From Bradyrhizobium lablabi (GTDB lineage Bacteria > Pseudomonadota > Alphaproteobacteria > Rhizobiales > Xanthobacteraceae), in assembly GCF_018129385.1 (NCBI RefSeq), contig NZ_JAFCLN010000010.1, positions 124,001-188,000 on the forward strand: a DNA stretch of 64,000 nucleotides, read 5' to 3'. This document shows positions 51,099-58,531 of this stretch, one piece after another (position 1 is the first letter of the stretch; every line of letters starts with the position of its first letter). The notes under the pieces are model-generated. The model was given only the letters and a program-made list of their open reading frames with translations. It was not told the origin of the DNA and ran no database searches. Both the position numbers and the translations under genes were made by a program.

Positions 51099-52177
51099 AC
51101 GCGCCGACGGGCCTCGATTTCGCCGCGGTCTCGGAGCGGGTCCAGACCGAGGTGCAGCGCGCGATCCAGCGCAGCATCAAAGGCGTCGAATATTTTTCGA
51201 CCTCCGGCCCGACGCTGGGCTCGACGGCCAAGGACGTGCTGGCGAGCCGCGGCACCATGAATCTCTATCACTACCGCCCGCTGACGGATGAAATCTACCG
51301 CGTGCCGATCCTGATCGTGATGGCGACCACCAACCGCGGCTACATCCTCGACATGGTGCCCGGCCAGAGTTTTATCGAATTTCTGCTCAAGCGCGGCTAC
51401 GACGTCTACATGCTGGACTGGAGCGCGCCCAAGCCGGAAGAAAAGTCGCTGCGGATGGAGGACTACGTCCTCGACTTCATCCCGGACTCCGTCCGCCGCG
51501 TGCAGGAGGATTCCGGCATCGATGATGTCACCGTGATCGGCTACTGCTTCGGCGGGGTGCTGTCGCTGCTGTACGGTTCGATCTTCCACGACGGGCCGAT
51601 GAAGAATCTGATCTGCTTCACCACGCCGATCGATTTCCGCGAGATGAAGCTGTTCTCGAATTTCTCCGACCGCCGCTATTTCGACGTCGACCGCCTCGTC
51701 GACAGCGTCGGCAACATGCCGCCAGAGCTGATCCTGCAATCGTTCGAGATGCTGCGGCCGGCCTCGCGCTCGGTCAGCCAGATTCAATTGTGGGAAAACA
51801 TCTGGAACGACGAGTTCGTAAAGTCCTACCGGATGTTCGACCGCTGGGCGACCGACACGCTGCCGCTCGCCGGCGAATATTTCCGCACCATCACAAAAGA
51901 CCTGATGTGGGACAACAAGCTGTTCAACGACGCCATGACGGTGGGCGGCCGCCCGGCTCAGCTCGACAAGATCAAGGTGCCGATCCTGCATGCGGTTGCC
52001 GAGCACGACCACATCGTGCCTTATGATGCGGCCAAGCACCTGATCCAGAAGATCGGCTCAACCGACAAGGAAGAAGTGATCCTCAAGGGTGGTCACGTCA
52101 GCCTTGTCGCGGGGCCGAACGCGGTCCGGCGGCTGTGGCCCAAGCTTGATTCCTGGTTAGGTGGAAGATCGATATGA
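51095..52177 (+). CDS. phaC: Polyhydroxyalkanoate synthase, class III-like PhaC
   Basis: The 360-residue protein polymerises (R)-3-hydroxyacyl-CoA into PHA granules. The lipase-like box is GYCFGG with nucleophile Cys151, and the other catalytic residues are Asp305 (AEHDHIVPY) and His334 (KGGHVSLVAG). The spacing is almost the same as in the Allochromatium class III synthase (Cys149, Asp302, His331). The length (about 355 in class III, about 560-600 in class I) also supports class III, which needs a PhaE partner; the short PhaE-like gene is directly upstream. Downstream it overlaps a GNAT gene by 4 bases, and a phasin gene follows. Confidence 0.93.
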   Translation: MNAPTGLDFAAVSERVQTEVQRAIQRSIKGVEYFSTSGPTLGSTAKDVLASRGTMNLYHYRPLTDEIYRVPILIVMATTNRGYILDMVPGQSFIEFLLKRGYDVYMLDWSAPKPEEKSLRMEDYVLDFIPDSVRRVQEDSGIDDVTVIGYCFGGVLSLLYGSIFHDGPMKNLICFTTPIDFREMKLFSNFSDRRYFDVDRLVDSVGNMPPELILQSFEMLRPASRSVSQIQLWENIWNDEFVKSYRMFDRWATDTLPLAGEYFRTITKDLMWDNKLFNDAMTVGGRPAQLDKIKVPILHAVAEHDHIVPYDAAKHLIQKIGSTDKEEVILKGGHVSLVAGPNAVRRLWPKLDSWLGGRSI

Positions 52178-52767
52178 CCGAGACACGTTCCTACCCCCGC
52201 CGTATCAATACCGATGCCGGCGACATCGAATTCCGCCTGATGGGCCGCGCGGACGAGGCCGCGGTGCTCACTTTTGCGCAGGGGTTGCCGACCCATGACC
52301 TGCTGTTCCTGCCGCGCAATATCAGCCAGCCAAAGGTGCTGTCGGCCTGGATCAAGGAGATCGAGCGCGGCGACATCGTAAGCCTGCTCGCCATGAAGGA
52401 CGGCCGGGTGGTCGGCTGCGGCACCCTGGTGCGCGATCCCTATTCCTGGTCGCCCCATGTCGGCGAGATCCGCATGGTGGTGTCGCAGGAGGTGCGCGGG
52501 CAGGGGGTCGGCCGGGCGCTCTCGCAGGAGACCTTTGCGCTGGCGCTGTGTGCCGGGCTGGAAAAGCTCTCGGTGCAGATGACGGCCGACCAGGCCGCGG
52601 CAATCACGCTGTTCGAAAGCCTCGGCTTCAAGGCCGAGGCTTTGCTGCGCGACCACGTCAGGGACGTCTCTGGCCGAAAGCACGACATCGTCGTGCTCGG
52701 GCACAACGTGGCGCAGGTCCAGGCGCAACTGGAAGCCTATGGGGTGCCGGGGGCGGTTCGGCACTGA
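52174..52767 (+). CDS. GNAT family N-acetyltransferase
   Basis: The 197-residue protein has the GNAT acetyl-CoA-binding motif A: IRMVVSQEVRGQGVGRALSQETF (R/Q-x-x-G-x-G/A as RGQGVG, about 107-112). A motif-B-like segment follows, QAAAITLFESLGFKAEALL. The N-terminal half contains DEAAVLTFAQGLPTHDLLFLPR. It is translationally coupled to phaC through an ATGA overlap, which is an unusual partner for a PHA synthase. The acceptor is unknown and could be a protein of the granule or an unrelated metabolite. Confidence 0.9.
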   Translation: MTETRSYPRRINTDAGDIEFRLMGRADEAAVLTFAQGLPTHDLLFLPRNISQPKVLSAWIKEIERGDIVSLLAMKDGRVVGCGTLVRDPYSWSPHVGEIRMVVSQEVRGQGVGRALSQETFALALCAGLEKLSVQMTADQAAAITLFESLGFKAEALLRDHVRDVSGRKHDIVVLGHNVAQVQAQLEAYGVPGAVRH

Positions 52768-52826
52768 GTTCCGGCTCGGGACCTGCGGCAGCCCGGCCGG
52801 CAGGCAATTCGCCTAATAATCCATCG

Positions 52827-52842
52827 ATCACGGTTTCGTGAT
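52827..52842. promoter_or_regulatory. Inverted repeat upstream of the phasin promoter
   Basis: ATCACG-GTTT-CGTGAT has exact 6-base arms, 9 bases upstream of the 16-bp palindrome at 52851. It may be a second operator or half of a composite site. Confidence 0.45.
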
Positions 52843-52850
52843 ATCGCGCT

Positions 52851-52866
52851 GCAACATTAATGTTGC
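52851..52866. promoter_or_regulatory. Perfect 16-bp palindrome in the phasin promoter (candidate PhaR operator)
   Basis: GCAACATTAATGTTGC is its own exact reverse complement. It overlaps a TTGCGA -35 candidate (52863-52868), placed 17 bases from CATATA (52886-52891). PhaR, the PHA-responsive repressor of phasin genes in related bacteria, binds TGC/GCA-containing dyads, so this is a good candidate site. No phaR gene is in the window. Confidence 0.6.
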
Positions 52867-52891
52867 GACGCACCATTAACCGTGTCATATA
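52863..52891 (+). promoter_or_regulatory. Candidate sigma-70 promoter of the phasin gene
   Basis: TTGCGA (52863-52868), a 17-base spacer and CATATA (52886-52891) lie 69 bases upstream of the ATG at 52960. The -35 box is covered by the perfect palindrome. Confidence 0.5.
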
Positions 52892-52959
52892 GAGATCGCC
52901 CCGGGCCAAATCCGGACGGGGTGAGCCCGTTGCTCAAACCTGAGGATGGAGAGACCCCT

Positions 52960-53436
52960 ATGACCACCGAAACCAATTCCGTGCTGAACACCGTCAAGGA
53001 AGCCTTCGCGCCCGTCACCGAGGCGTTCACCAAGCTCCAGAACCTGGAAGTTCCGGAAGCCGCCCGTGAGTTCGTGAAGAAGCAGGCCGAGACCGCCAAG
53101 GTTCGCGCCGCCGACGCCTATGCCGGCTCCGAGAAGGTGACCGCCGCGATCGAGACCGCTGCCGCCAATTCGGTCAGCGAGGTCGCCAAGATCAGCCGCA
53201 ACATCCAGCAGGCGATGTATCAGGACGCGGAAGCGTTCTTCGCCGGCATCGACAAGCTCGCTTCGGCCAAGTCGCTGAGCGAAGCCGCCCAGATCCAGTC
53301 GGACCTGGTCCGCGCCCGCGGCGAAGTGTTCGTCTCGCGCGCCAAGGCCACCACTGAATATCTCGGCAAGCTCGTCGCCGACGGCGCCAAGAATGCGCAG
53401 GACAACTTTGCCAAGGTCTACGGCAAGACCGCCTGA
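52960..53436 (+). CDS. Phasin family protein
   Basis: The 158-residue, almost wholly helical protein coats PHA granules and controls their size and number. It begins MTTETNSVLNTVKEAFAPVTEAF and contains KKQAETAKVRAADAYAGSEKV and AKSLSEAAQIQSDLVRARGEVFVSRAKATTEYL, the phasin_2 pattern with heptad Ala/Leu repeats. I chose ATG 52960 because GGAGAG lies about 7 bases upstream; an extension to 52882 overlaps the promoter. It is monocistronic, with its own promoter, palindromic sites and a strong terminator (53464-53492). It lies just after the PHA synthase operon. Confidence 0.92.
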   Translation: MTTETNSVLNTVKEAFAPVTEAFTKLQNLEVPEAAREFVKKQAETAKVRAADAYAGSEKVTAAIETAAANSVSEVAKISRNIQQAMYQDAEAFFAGIDKLASAKSLSEAAQIQSDLVRARGEVFVSRAKATTEYLGKLVADGAKNAQDNFAKVYGKTA

Positions 53437-53463
53437 TAACGCGCTCGCGCTGAACTGCAATTC

Positions 53464-53492
53464 GAAGGCCCGCTTTGGCGGGCCTTCTTTTT
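53464..53492 (+). terminator. Rho-independent terminator after the phasin gene
   Basis: GAAGGCCCGC-TTTG-GCGGGCCTTC is a perfect 10-bp stem followed by five T (53488-53492), 27 bases after the stop codon. It is the clearest intrinsic terminator in the window. Confidence 0.95.
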
Positions 53493-53524
53493 GGGCGACG
53501 TGTGGCGTCTCACCCAGCAACGCG

Positions 53525-53640
53525 ACGTCATCCTGAGGTGCGAGCGGCAAAGCCGCGAGCCTCGAAGGATGTGCCACAAGCGCCGGTGCCCGCGGCCATC
53601 CTTCGAGGCGCGCAAGAATGCGCGCACCTCAGGATGACGT
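53525..53640. repeat. Palindromic intergenic repeat, family E (ACGTCATCCTGAGGTGCG...CGCACCTCAGGATGACGT), copy 1
   Basis: The 116-bp inverted repeat has 18-base perfect outer arms and inner CCTCGAAGGATG/CATCCTTCGAGG. It lies between the phasin terminator and the DUF445 gene. Related copies are at 55949-56066 (rearranged) and 58532-58633. Confidence 0.92.
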
Positions 53641-53689
53641 CGGTGTCTGCTGCGCCTATGTAGAAGATGCCGTCCGAACCAAGGCCGCC

Positions 53690-54976
53690 ATGAACGCCCC
53701 AGCAACCTTCTCCTTCGACGTCCCCGGCGACGCCGCACGCGCATCCGAACTGCGCCGCGTAAAGCTGCTGGCCACAGCGGTGCTGCTCGCGACCTTCGCG
53801 TCCTTCATCGCCGCAAGGATGTTGCTGCCGATCCATCCCGCCTTCGGCTTCATCGCCGCCTTCGCGGAAGCCGCGACCATCGGCGGGCTCGCCGACTGGT
53901 ACGCGGTGGTGGCGCTGTTCAAGCGGCCGCTGGGATTGCCGATCCCGCACACCGCGATCGTCCAGAGCAACCAGCGCCGCATCGCCGACAAGCTCGGCGA
54001 ATTCATCGAGGTGCATTTCCTCGAGGCTGCGCCGGTCGAGGCCAAGCTGCGCCAGGTCGATTTCGGCTCGTTCATTGCCGACTGGCTGCGCGATCGCAAG
54101 AAGAGCGAGGATCTGGCGCGCTTTGCACTGCGGCTGTTGCCGGAAGCCGTGTCGGCGACCGAGACCTCGGGGCTGATGACCTTCATCACCCGCCGCGTCA
54201 CCTCGCAGCTCGTCTCCATTGATCTCGCCCCGCTGGCCGCCGGCACCTTGCGCGGCTTTGTCGAGGAAGGAAAACACAAGGACCTGCTCGACGACATTTT
54301 TCGCGCGATCCATCAGACACTGACCACGCCCGAGACGATGTCCGTCATTCGCGAAAAAATCCGCGCCGAACTGCCGACGCTGCTCAGGCTCTATCGTGCC
54401 GACAAGTTTCTGGTGAATCGGATCGTGGCGTCGGCCACCTCGTTCTTCGAGGAAGTGTGCAACGATCCAAAGCACCCGTTCCGCGCCGAGTTCAACCAGA
54501 TGCTGCTGTCCTTTGTCGACAAGCTCGGCACCGATCCCGCTTTCGCCAAACGTATCGACGGGTTGAAGCGCGATCTCTTGGCGCGGCCTGAACTCGGCGC
54601 GCTTGCGAAAAATGTCTGGTCCAACGTGCGCACCTTCTTCGAGCGCAGCGCCACCGGCGAGACGCAGGTGCTACAGCAATATCTGACAAAGATGCTGGTC
54701 GAGGCGGGCGAGGCGCTGGCCGGCGACGCCGAGTTGCGGGGCGAGATCAACCAGGGCCTCGTTGCCGTGCTGACGAGTTTTATCGCCGACCAGAAGAGCG
54801 GTGTCTCCACCTTCATCTCCGATCAGGTGAAGAGCTGGAACATGGCGCAGCTGATCTCGCTGATCGAGATCAATATCGGCAAGGACCTGCAATACATCCG
54901 CTTCAACGGCTCGCTGATCGGCGGCCTCGCAGGCCTTGCGCTGTACACGCTCGAATACCTGCTCCGGCTCGTGTGA
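53690..54976 (+). CDS. DUF445 family membrane protein
   Basis: The 428-residue protein has an N-terminal pair of hydrophobic segments (LATAVLLATFASFIAARMLLP and HPAFGFIAAFAEAATIGGLADWYAVVALF), the DUF445 signature. A long helical cytoplasmic or periplasmic body with repeated FLV/ADKL and DFGSFIADWLRDR motifs follows. A last hydrophobic helix (LIGGLAGLALYTLEYLLRLV) ends it. I chose ATG 53690 since the frame upstream runs through the repeat. The function of DUF445 is unknown. It stands alone, between the phasin and the second alpha/beta hydrolase. Confidence 0.9.
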   Translation: MNAPATFSFDVPGDAARASELRRVKLLATAVLLATFASFIAARMLLPIHPAFGFIAAFAEAATIGGLADWYAVVALFKRPLGLPIPHTAIVQSNQRRIADKLGEFIEVHFLEAAPVEAKLRQVDFGSFIADWLRDRKKSEDLARFALRLLPEAVSATETSGLMTFITRRVTSQLVSIDLAPLAAGTLRGFVEEGKHKDLLDDIFRAIHQTLTTPETMSVIREKIRAELPTLLRLYRADKFLVNRIVASATSFFEEVCNDPKHPFRAEFNQMLLSFVDKLGTDPAFAKRIDGLKRDLLARPELGALAKNVWSNVRTFFERSATGETQVLQQYLTKMLVEAGEALAGDAELRGEINQGLVAVLTSFIADQKSGVSTFISDQVKSWNMAQLISLIEINIGKDLQYIRFNGSLIGGLAGLALYTLEYLLRLV

Positions 54977-55037
54977 CTAATTCATCACGGCAAGCCCATT
55001 AATTACGGCCATTTGTGAAGTGGTCGCTTGAAACGCC

Positions 55038-55049
55038 GGAACCGGTTCC
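55038..55049. promoter_or_regulatory. Perfect 12-bp palindrome upstream of the alpha/beta hydrolase
   Basis: GGAACCGGTTCC lies 117 bases before the ATG at 55166 in a 189-base gap. It may be an operator. No adjacent regulator gene is obvious, and the surrounding TTTTTGGGTAGC shows no clear promoter. Confidence 0.35.
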
Positions 55050-55165
55050 ATAGCTTTTTGGGTAGCAATGTTGCGTTGCGGAACGATTCTGCTGCGTTTG
55101 CGTCATTGATGAGCCCAATGGCCGGCTGCCGCGACTTACAGGGGCGGGCCCGAACAGGAGATACG

Positions 55166-55936
55166 ATGTCCGTTGCTGCACAGCCGCTTCGCCCGCCGTC
55201 AAGAACCCTGATGTTCCTGGAAGGGCGCGCCATTCACGAGCTCGGCGCCTTCATCGGAGCGCTGCCGCTCCTGAGCCTTGCGCCGCGCGGCGATGGACAT
55301 CCGGTGCTCGTGTTGCCCGGTCTGGTCGCGTCAGACGTTTCCACCCGTCCGCTGCGCTCTTTCCTGAAGACCCGCGGCTATGCCGTCAGCGGCTGGCGCC
55401 AGGGCCGCAACCTCGGCCTGCGTGCGGGCGTGCAGAACGCGATGGTCGATCTCGTGCAGGAATTGAACGACACGCACGGCCGAAAGGTTTCGCTGGTCGG
55501 CTGGAGCCTCGGCGGCCTCTATGCGCGCCAGCTCGCCAAGATGATGCCCGAGCGGGTGCGCCAGGTAATCACCCTCGGCAGCCCGTTTGCGGCCGGCCCG
55601 AAGGCGACCAATGCCTGGCGCGTCTACGAGATGGCGAGCGGCCGCCGCGCCGAGGAAGAGGATTCGCGCTTCGGCGGATCGCTGGCCGGCGCGCCGCCCG
55701 TGCCGACCACCGCGATCTTCAGCCGCACCGACGGCATCTGCGCCTGGCAGGGCTGCATGGAAAAGGCGTCGTCGCAGTCCGAGAGCATCGAAGTCGAAAG
55801 CAGCCATTGCGGCATGGGCCACCATCCCGCCGTCGTCTACGCGGTCGCCGAGCGTCTCGCGCAAAAGGAAGGCGAATGGGCCCCCTTTGACCGCAGTGGC
55901 TGGCGCGCGTTGGTCTATCCCGACCCGAACCGATAG
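55166..55936 (+). CDS. Alpha/beta hydrolase (esterase/lipase-like), paralogue of 41848
   Basis: The 256-residue protein has its nucleophile at VGWSLGG (Ser114) and GDGHPVLVLPGLVASD (about 42-57). Further blocks are KTRGYAVSGWRQGRNLG, VITLGSPFAAGP, IFSRTDGICAW (acid) and ESSHCGMGHHPAVVYAVAERL (probable His). ATG 55166 has CAGGAG 5 bases upstream; the in-frame extension to 55028 is unsupported. It shares block order and wording with the hydrolase at 41848, so the two are paralogues about 13 kb apart flanking the lipid/PHA genes. A perfect 12-bp palindrome, GGAACCGGTTCC, lies at 55038-55049 upstream. Confidence 0.86.
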   Translation: MSVAAQPLRPPSRTLMFLEGRAIHELGAFIGALPLLSLAPRGDGHPVLVLPGLVASDVSTRPLRSFLKTRGYAVSGWRQGRNLGLRAGVQNAMVDLVQELNDTHGRKVSLVGWSLGGLYARQLAKMMPERVRQVITLGSPFAAGPKATNAWRVYEMASGRRAEEEDSRFGGSLAGAPPVPTTAIFSRTDGICAWQGCMEKASSQSESIEVESSHCGMGHHPAVVYAVAERLAQKEGEWAPFDRSGWRALVYPDPNR

Positions 55937-55948
55937 TTTCCGGGCCAG

Positions 55949-56066
55949 CATGGTTCGAGACGCGCGGCGTTGCCGCGCTCCTCACCATGAGGGTCTAAGA
56001 CCCTGCACGGCTCCATGACCTCATCCTGAGGAGCGGCCTCTTGGCCGCGTCTCGAAGGATGCAGGC
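55949..56066. repeat. Rearranged copy of palindromic repeat family E
   Basis: The first part (CATGGTTCGAGACGCGCGG to GCTCCTCACCATGAGGG) is a diverged right half of family E. The second part (CTCATCCTGAGGAGCGGC to GCGTCTCGAAGGATGC) is a left half. The halves are in reverse order compared with the complete copy at 58532-58633. Confidence 0.65.
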
Positions 56067-56107
56067 CCCGCTCTCACCAACATTGTCGCAACTCCTGCAA
56101 ACGCGCT

Positions 56108-56983
56108 ATGCCTTCCCGCATGCCGCCGCCGGTCGCCCGCATCGTCGAACTGTTGAAGCGCGAACCTTCGCGCACCGGCTCGATCGTCATCACCTTGTTC
56201 GGCGATGCCATCGTGCCGCGCGGCGGCTCGGTGGCGCTCGGCACGCTGCTGCAATTCTTTGAAGCCATTGATATCGACAGCTCCGTGGTGCGCACCGCGA
56301 TGTCGCGGCTTACCGCCGACGGCTGGTTCGAGCGCGAAAAAGTCGGCCGCAACTCTTTCTATCGGCTCGTGCAGCGCGAGCGTCTGACCTTCGACATCGC
56401 GACAAAGCACATCTACGGCGCACCGGCCTCCGACTGGACCGGCCGTTTCGAATTGCTGCTGATCGCCAATGGCGGGGACCGCGATGCCGCACGCGAGGCG
56501 CTGAAGAACGCCGGCTTCGGCAGCCCGCTGCCGGGCGTGTGGGTCGCGCCCTCTGGGGTCCCCGTACCGGACGAGGCGAAAAGTGCGATCCGGCTGGAAG
56601 TCTCCGCCGAGGACGACAGCGGCAGGCGTCTGCTCAGCGAGAGCTGGCCGCTCGATCGCACGGCCGACGCCTATCTCAAATTTATGAAAACCTTTGAGCC
56701 GCTGCGGGTCTGGCTCGGCAAACAAGATGCATCGCCCGGCGACGCGTTCACCGCGCGCATCCTCCTGATCCACTACTATCGCCGCGTCGTGCTGCGCGAT
56801 CCGCTGTTGCCGACAGCGCTGCTCCCGAAGGACTGGCCGGGCAGGGCGGCACGCGACCTCTGCGGCGAGATCTACCGGGCGGTATTGGCTCCGTCAGAAC
56901 AATGGCTTGACCGCCATGGAAGCAACGAAAATGGCCTGCTCCCGGCCGCGGGCAGGGAACTTTCGCGAAGGTTCAGCGACTAA
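56108..56983 (+). CDS. paaX: PaaX family transcriptional repressor of phenylacetate degradation
   Basis: The 291-residue protein has the PaaX layout. The N-terminal winged helix contains SIVITLFGDAIVPRGGSVALGTLLQFF, IDSSVVRTAMSRLTADGWFEREKVGRNSFYRL and a recognition helix around 60-72. A central PaaX domain includes GFGSPLPGVWVAP, and the C-terminal domain contains RILLIHYYRRVVLRDPLLPTALLP. PaaX represses paa genes and is released by phenylacetyl-CoA. It is upstream of and codirectional with paaA, with 190 bases between, of which 101 are a repeat. The family-E repeat copy lies just before its start. Confidence 0.93.
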   Translation: MPSRMPPPVARIVELLKREPSRTGSIVITLFGDAIVPRGGSVALGTLLQFFEAIDIDSSVVRTAMSRLTADGWFEREKVGRNSFYRLVQRERLTFDIATKHIYGAPASDWTGRFELLLIANGGDRDAAREALKNAGFGSPLPGVWVAPSGVPVPDEAKSAIRLEVSAEDDSGRRLLSESWPLDRTADAYLKFMKTFEPLRVWLGKQDASPGDAFTARILLIHYYRRVVLRDPLLPTALLPKDWPGRAARDLCGEIYRAVLAPSEQWLDRHGSNENGLLPAAGRELSRRFSD

Positions 56984-56990
56984 CCAAGCC

Positions 56991-57091
56991 CGTCATTCCG
57001 GGGCGAGCGAAGCGAGAGCCCGGAATCCATACTCACGATCGTGGTTATGGATTCCGGGCCTGCGCCCAAGAGGGTGCATCTCGGAATGACG
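56991..57091. repeat. Palindromic intergenic repeat, family B, copy 2 (diverged)
   Basis: CGTCATTCCGGGGCGAGCG at the left and GCATCTCGGAATGACG at the right bracket an inner CCCGGAATCCAT/ATGGATTCCGGG stem. It starts 7 bases after the paaX stop and ends just before the paaA promoter. Confidence 0.85.
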
Positions 57092-57100
57092 ATCTTTTTA

Positions 57101-57143
57101 TGTTACAGAAAACTGTTGCATGTAGAATTTTTTGTTATATATT
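57101..57143 (+). promoter_or_regulatory. paaA promoter with an inverted repeat over the -35 box
   Basis: TTGCAT (57116-57121), a 16-base spacer and TATATT (57138-57143) form a good sigma-70 promoter, expected to start transcription near 57150. The imperfect dyad TGTTACAG-AAAA-CTGTTGCA (57101-57120) overlaps the -35 and is a candidate PaaX operator. Confidence 0.6.
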
Positions 57144-57157
57144 TGATCTCAATCAAA
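57142..57157. promoter_or_regulatory. FNR/FixK-type box at the paaA transcription start
   Basis: TTTGAT-CTCA-ATCAAA is a perfect dyad. Its core TTGAT-N4-ATCAA (57143-57156) is the FNR consensus and fits the FixK2 pattern TTGA-N6-TCAA. It begins on the last base of the -10 box and covers the predicted start point, a position suited to repression rather than activation. Confidence 0.6.
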
Positions 57158-57173
57158 GACAGGGAGGTCGGCC

Positions 57174-58166
57174 ATGTATACGCAGGCGCTCAATTCGTCC
57201 GACAATGACGACCGCCATGTCGAGGATGCCGCGCGCGCCGCGCAGTTCCAGGCGCGCATCGATGCCGACGAGCGCATCGAGCCCAATGACTGGATGCCCG
57301 CCGCCTACCGCAAGACGCTGACCCGGCAGATTTCCCAGCATGCCCATTCCGAAATCGTCGGCATGCTGCCCGAAGGCAACTGGATTACGCGCGCGCCGAC
57401 GCTGCGCCGGAAAGCGGCGCTGCTCGCAAAAGTGCAGGACGAGTGCGGCCACGGGCTTTATCTCTATGCCGCCGCCGAGACTCTCGGCTCTTCGCGCGAA
57501 GAGCTGGTCGATGCCATGCTGGCGGGTAAGGCAAAGTATTCTTCGATCTTCAACTATCCCACGTTGACCTGGGCCGACATCGGCACGATCGGCTGGCTGG
57601 TCGATGGCGCCGCCATCATGAATCAGATTCCGCTGTGCCGCTGCTCCTACGGCCCCTATGCCCGCGCGATGATCCGCGTTTGCAAGGAAGAATCCTTCCA
57701 CCAGCGCCAGGGCTTTGAGATCATGCTGACGCTGTGCCGCGGCACCGAGGACCAGAAGGCGATGGCGCAGAACGCGCTCGATCGCTGGTGGTGGCCGGTG
57801 CTGATGATGTTCGGCCCGCCCGACCAGGTCAGCCAGCACAGCGACACTTCCACCAAATGGAAGATCAAGCGCTTCTCCAACGACGAACTGCGCCAGAAAT
57901 TCGTCGATGCCACCGTGCCGCAGGCGCAGTTCCTGGGGCTCACCATTCCCGACCTCGGCATGAAGCAGAACGCCAACGGCAACTGGGAATACAGCCCGAT
58001 CGACTGGGAAGAGTTCAAGCAGGTGCTGGCCGGCAACGGCCCCTGCAACCGCGAGCGTCTCGCCGCGCGCCGCAAGGCGCATGACGACGGCGCCTGGGTG
58101 CGCGAAGCCGCGATGGCCTATGCCGAAAAGCGCAAGTCGCGCCAGATGGCGCAGGCCGCCGAGTAG
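57174..58166 (+). CDS. paaA: 1,2-phenylacetyl-CoA epoxidase, catalytic subunit PaaA
   Basis: The 330-residue protein is the di-iron catalytic subunit of the oxygen-dependent phenylacetyl-CoA epoxidase. Metal-binding Glu/His positions are seen in SQHAHSEIVGMLPEGNW, KVQDECGHGLYLY (ExxH), and CKEESFHQRQGFEIML (second ExxH). YSSIFNYPTLTWADIGTIGWLVDGAAI is a conserved block. ATG 57174 has AGGGAGG 6 bases upstream. It is first in paaABCDEIK, downstream of the PaaX gene. The complex attacks the ring of phenylacetyl-CoA with O2 and NADPH. Confidence 0.96.
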   Translation: MYTQALNSSDNDDRHVEDAARAAQFQARIDADERIEPNDWMPAAYRKTLTRQISQHAHSEIVGMLPEGNWITRAPTLRRKAALLAKVQDECGHGLYLYAAAETLGSSREELVDAMLAGKAKYSSIFNYPTLTWADIGTIGWLVDGAAIMNQIPLCRCSYGPYARAMIRVCKEESFHQRQGFEIMLTLCRGTEDQKAMAQNALDRWWWPVLMMFGPPDQVSQHSDTSTKWKIKRFSNDELRQKFVDATVPQAQFLGLTIPDLGMKQNANGNWEYSPIDWEEFKQVLAGNGPCNRERLAARRKAHDDGAWVREAAMAYAEKRKSRQMAQAAE

Positions 58167-58170
58167 GCGT

Positions 58171-58215
58171 GCATGATCCGGAAAAGTGGGTACCGGTTTT
58201 CCGATAAGATCATGC
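58171..58215. repeat. Short palindromic repeat, family G (GCATGATCCGGAAAA...TTTTCCGATAAGATCATGC)
   Basis: Outer arms GCATGATC and GATCATGC are perfect, and inner CGGAAAA/TTTTCCG also pair. The 45-bp element lies between paaA and paaB. Similar GCATGATC elements are common in Rhizobiales genomes. Confidence 0.85.
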
Positions 58216-58234
58216 GCAAAACATAGAGAGCACG

Positions 58235-58522
58235 ATGGCCACACCAAATATTCCGCTCTGGGAAGTCTTCATCCGCAGCCGCAACGGCCTCGCGCACAAG
58301 CACGTCGGCTCGCTGCACGCGACCGATGCCACGTTGGCCTTGCAGGCCGCCCGCGACATCTACACCCGCCGCGGCGAGGGCCTCTCGATCTGGGTCGTCC
58401 CGTCGAACGCGATCACCGCGTCCGATCCGACCGAGAAGGGCATGATGTTCGAGCCGGCGGAGTCGAAGATCTACCGCCACCCGACCTTCTACGACGTGCC
58501 CGAAGAAGTCGGGCATATGTGA
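58235..58522 (+). CDS. paaB: 1,2-phenylacetyl-CoA epoxidase subunit PaaB
   Basis: The 95-residue protein begins MATPNIPLWEVFIRSRNGLAHKHVGSL and contains DATLALQAARDIYTRRGEGLSIWVV and SKIYRHPTFYDVPEEVGHM, all characteristic of PaaB. It is a small bridging subunit of the PaaABCE multicomponent oxygenase. It is separated from paaA by a short palindromic repeat and from paaC by a family-E repeat. Confidence 0.96.
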   Translation: MATPNIPLWEVFIRSRNGLAHKHVGSLHATDATLALQAARDIYTRRGEGLSIWVVPSNAITASDPTEKGMMFEPAESKIYRHPTFYDVPEEVGHM

Positions 58523-58531
58523 GCCTCAGCC

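Noticed and set aside
56021..56773. 250-residue minus-strand open frame opposite paaX
   Set aside because: The PaaX domains are clear on the plus strand; the antisense frame lacks motifs.
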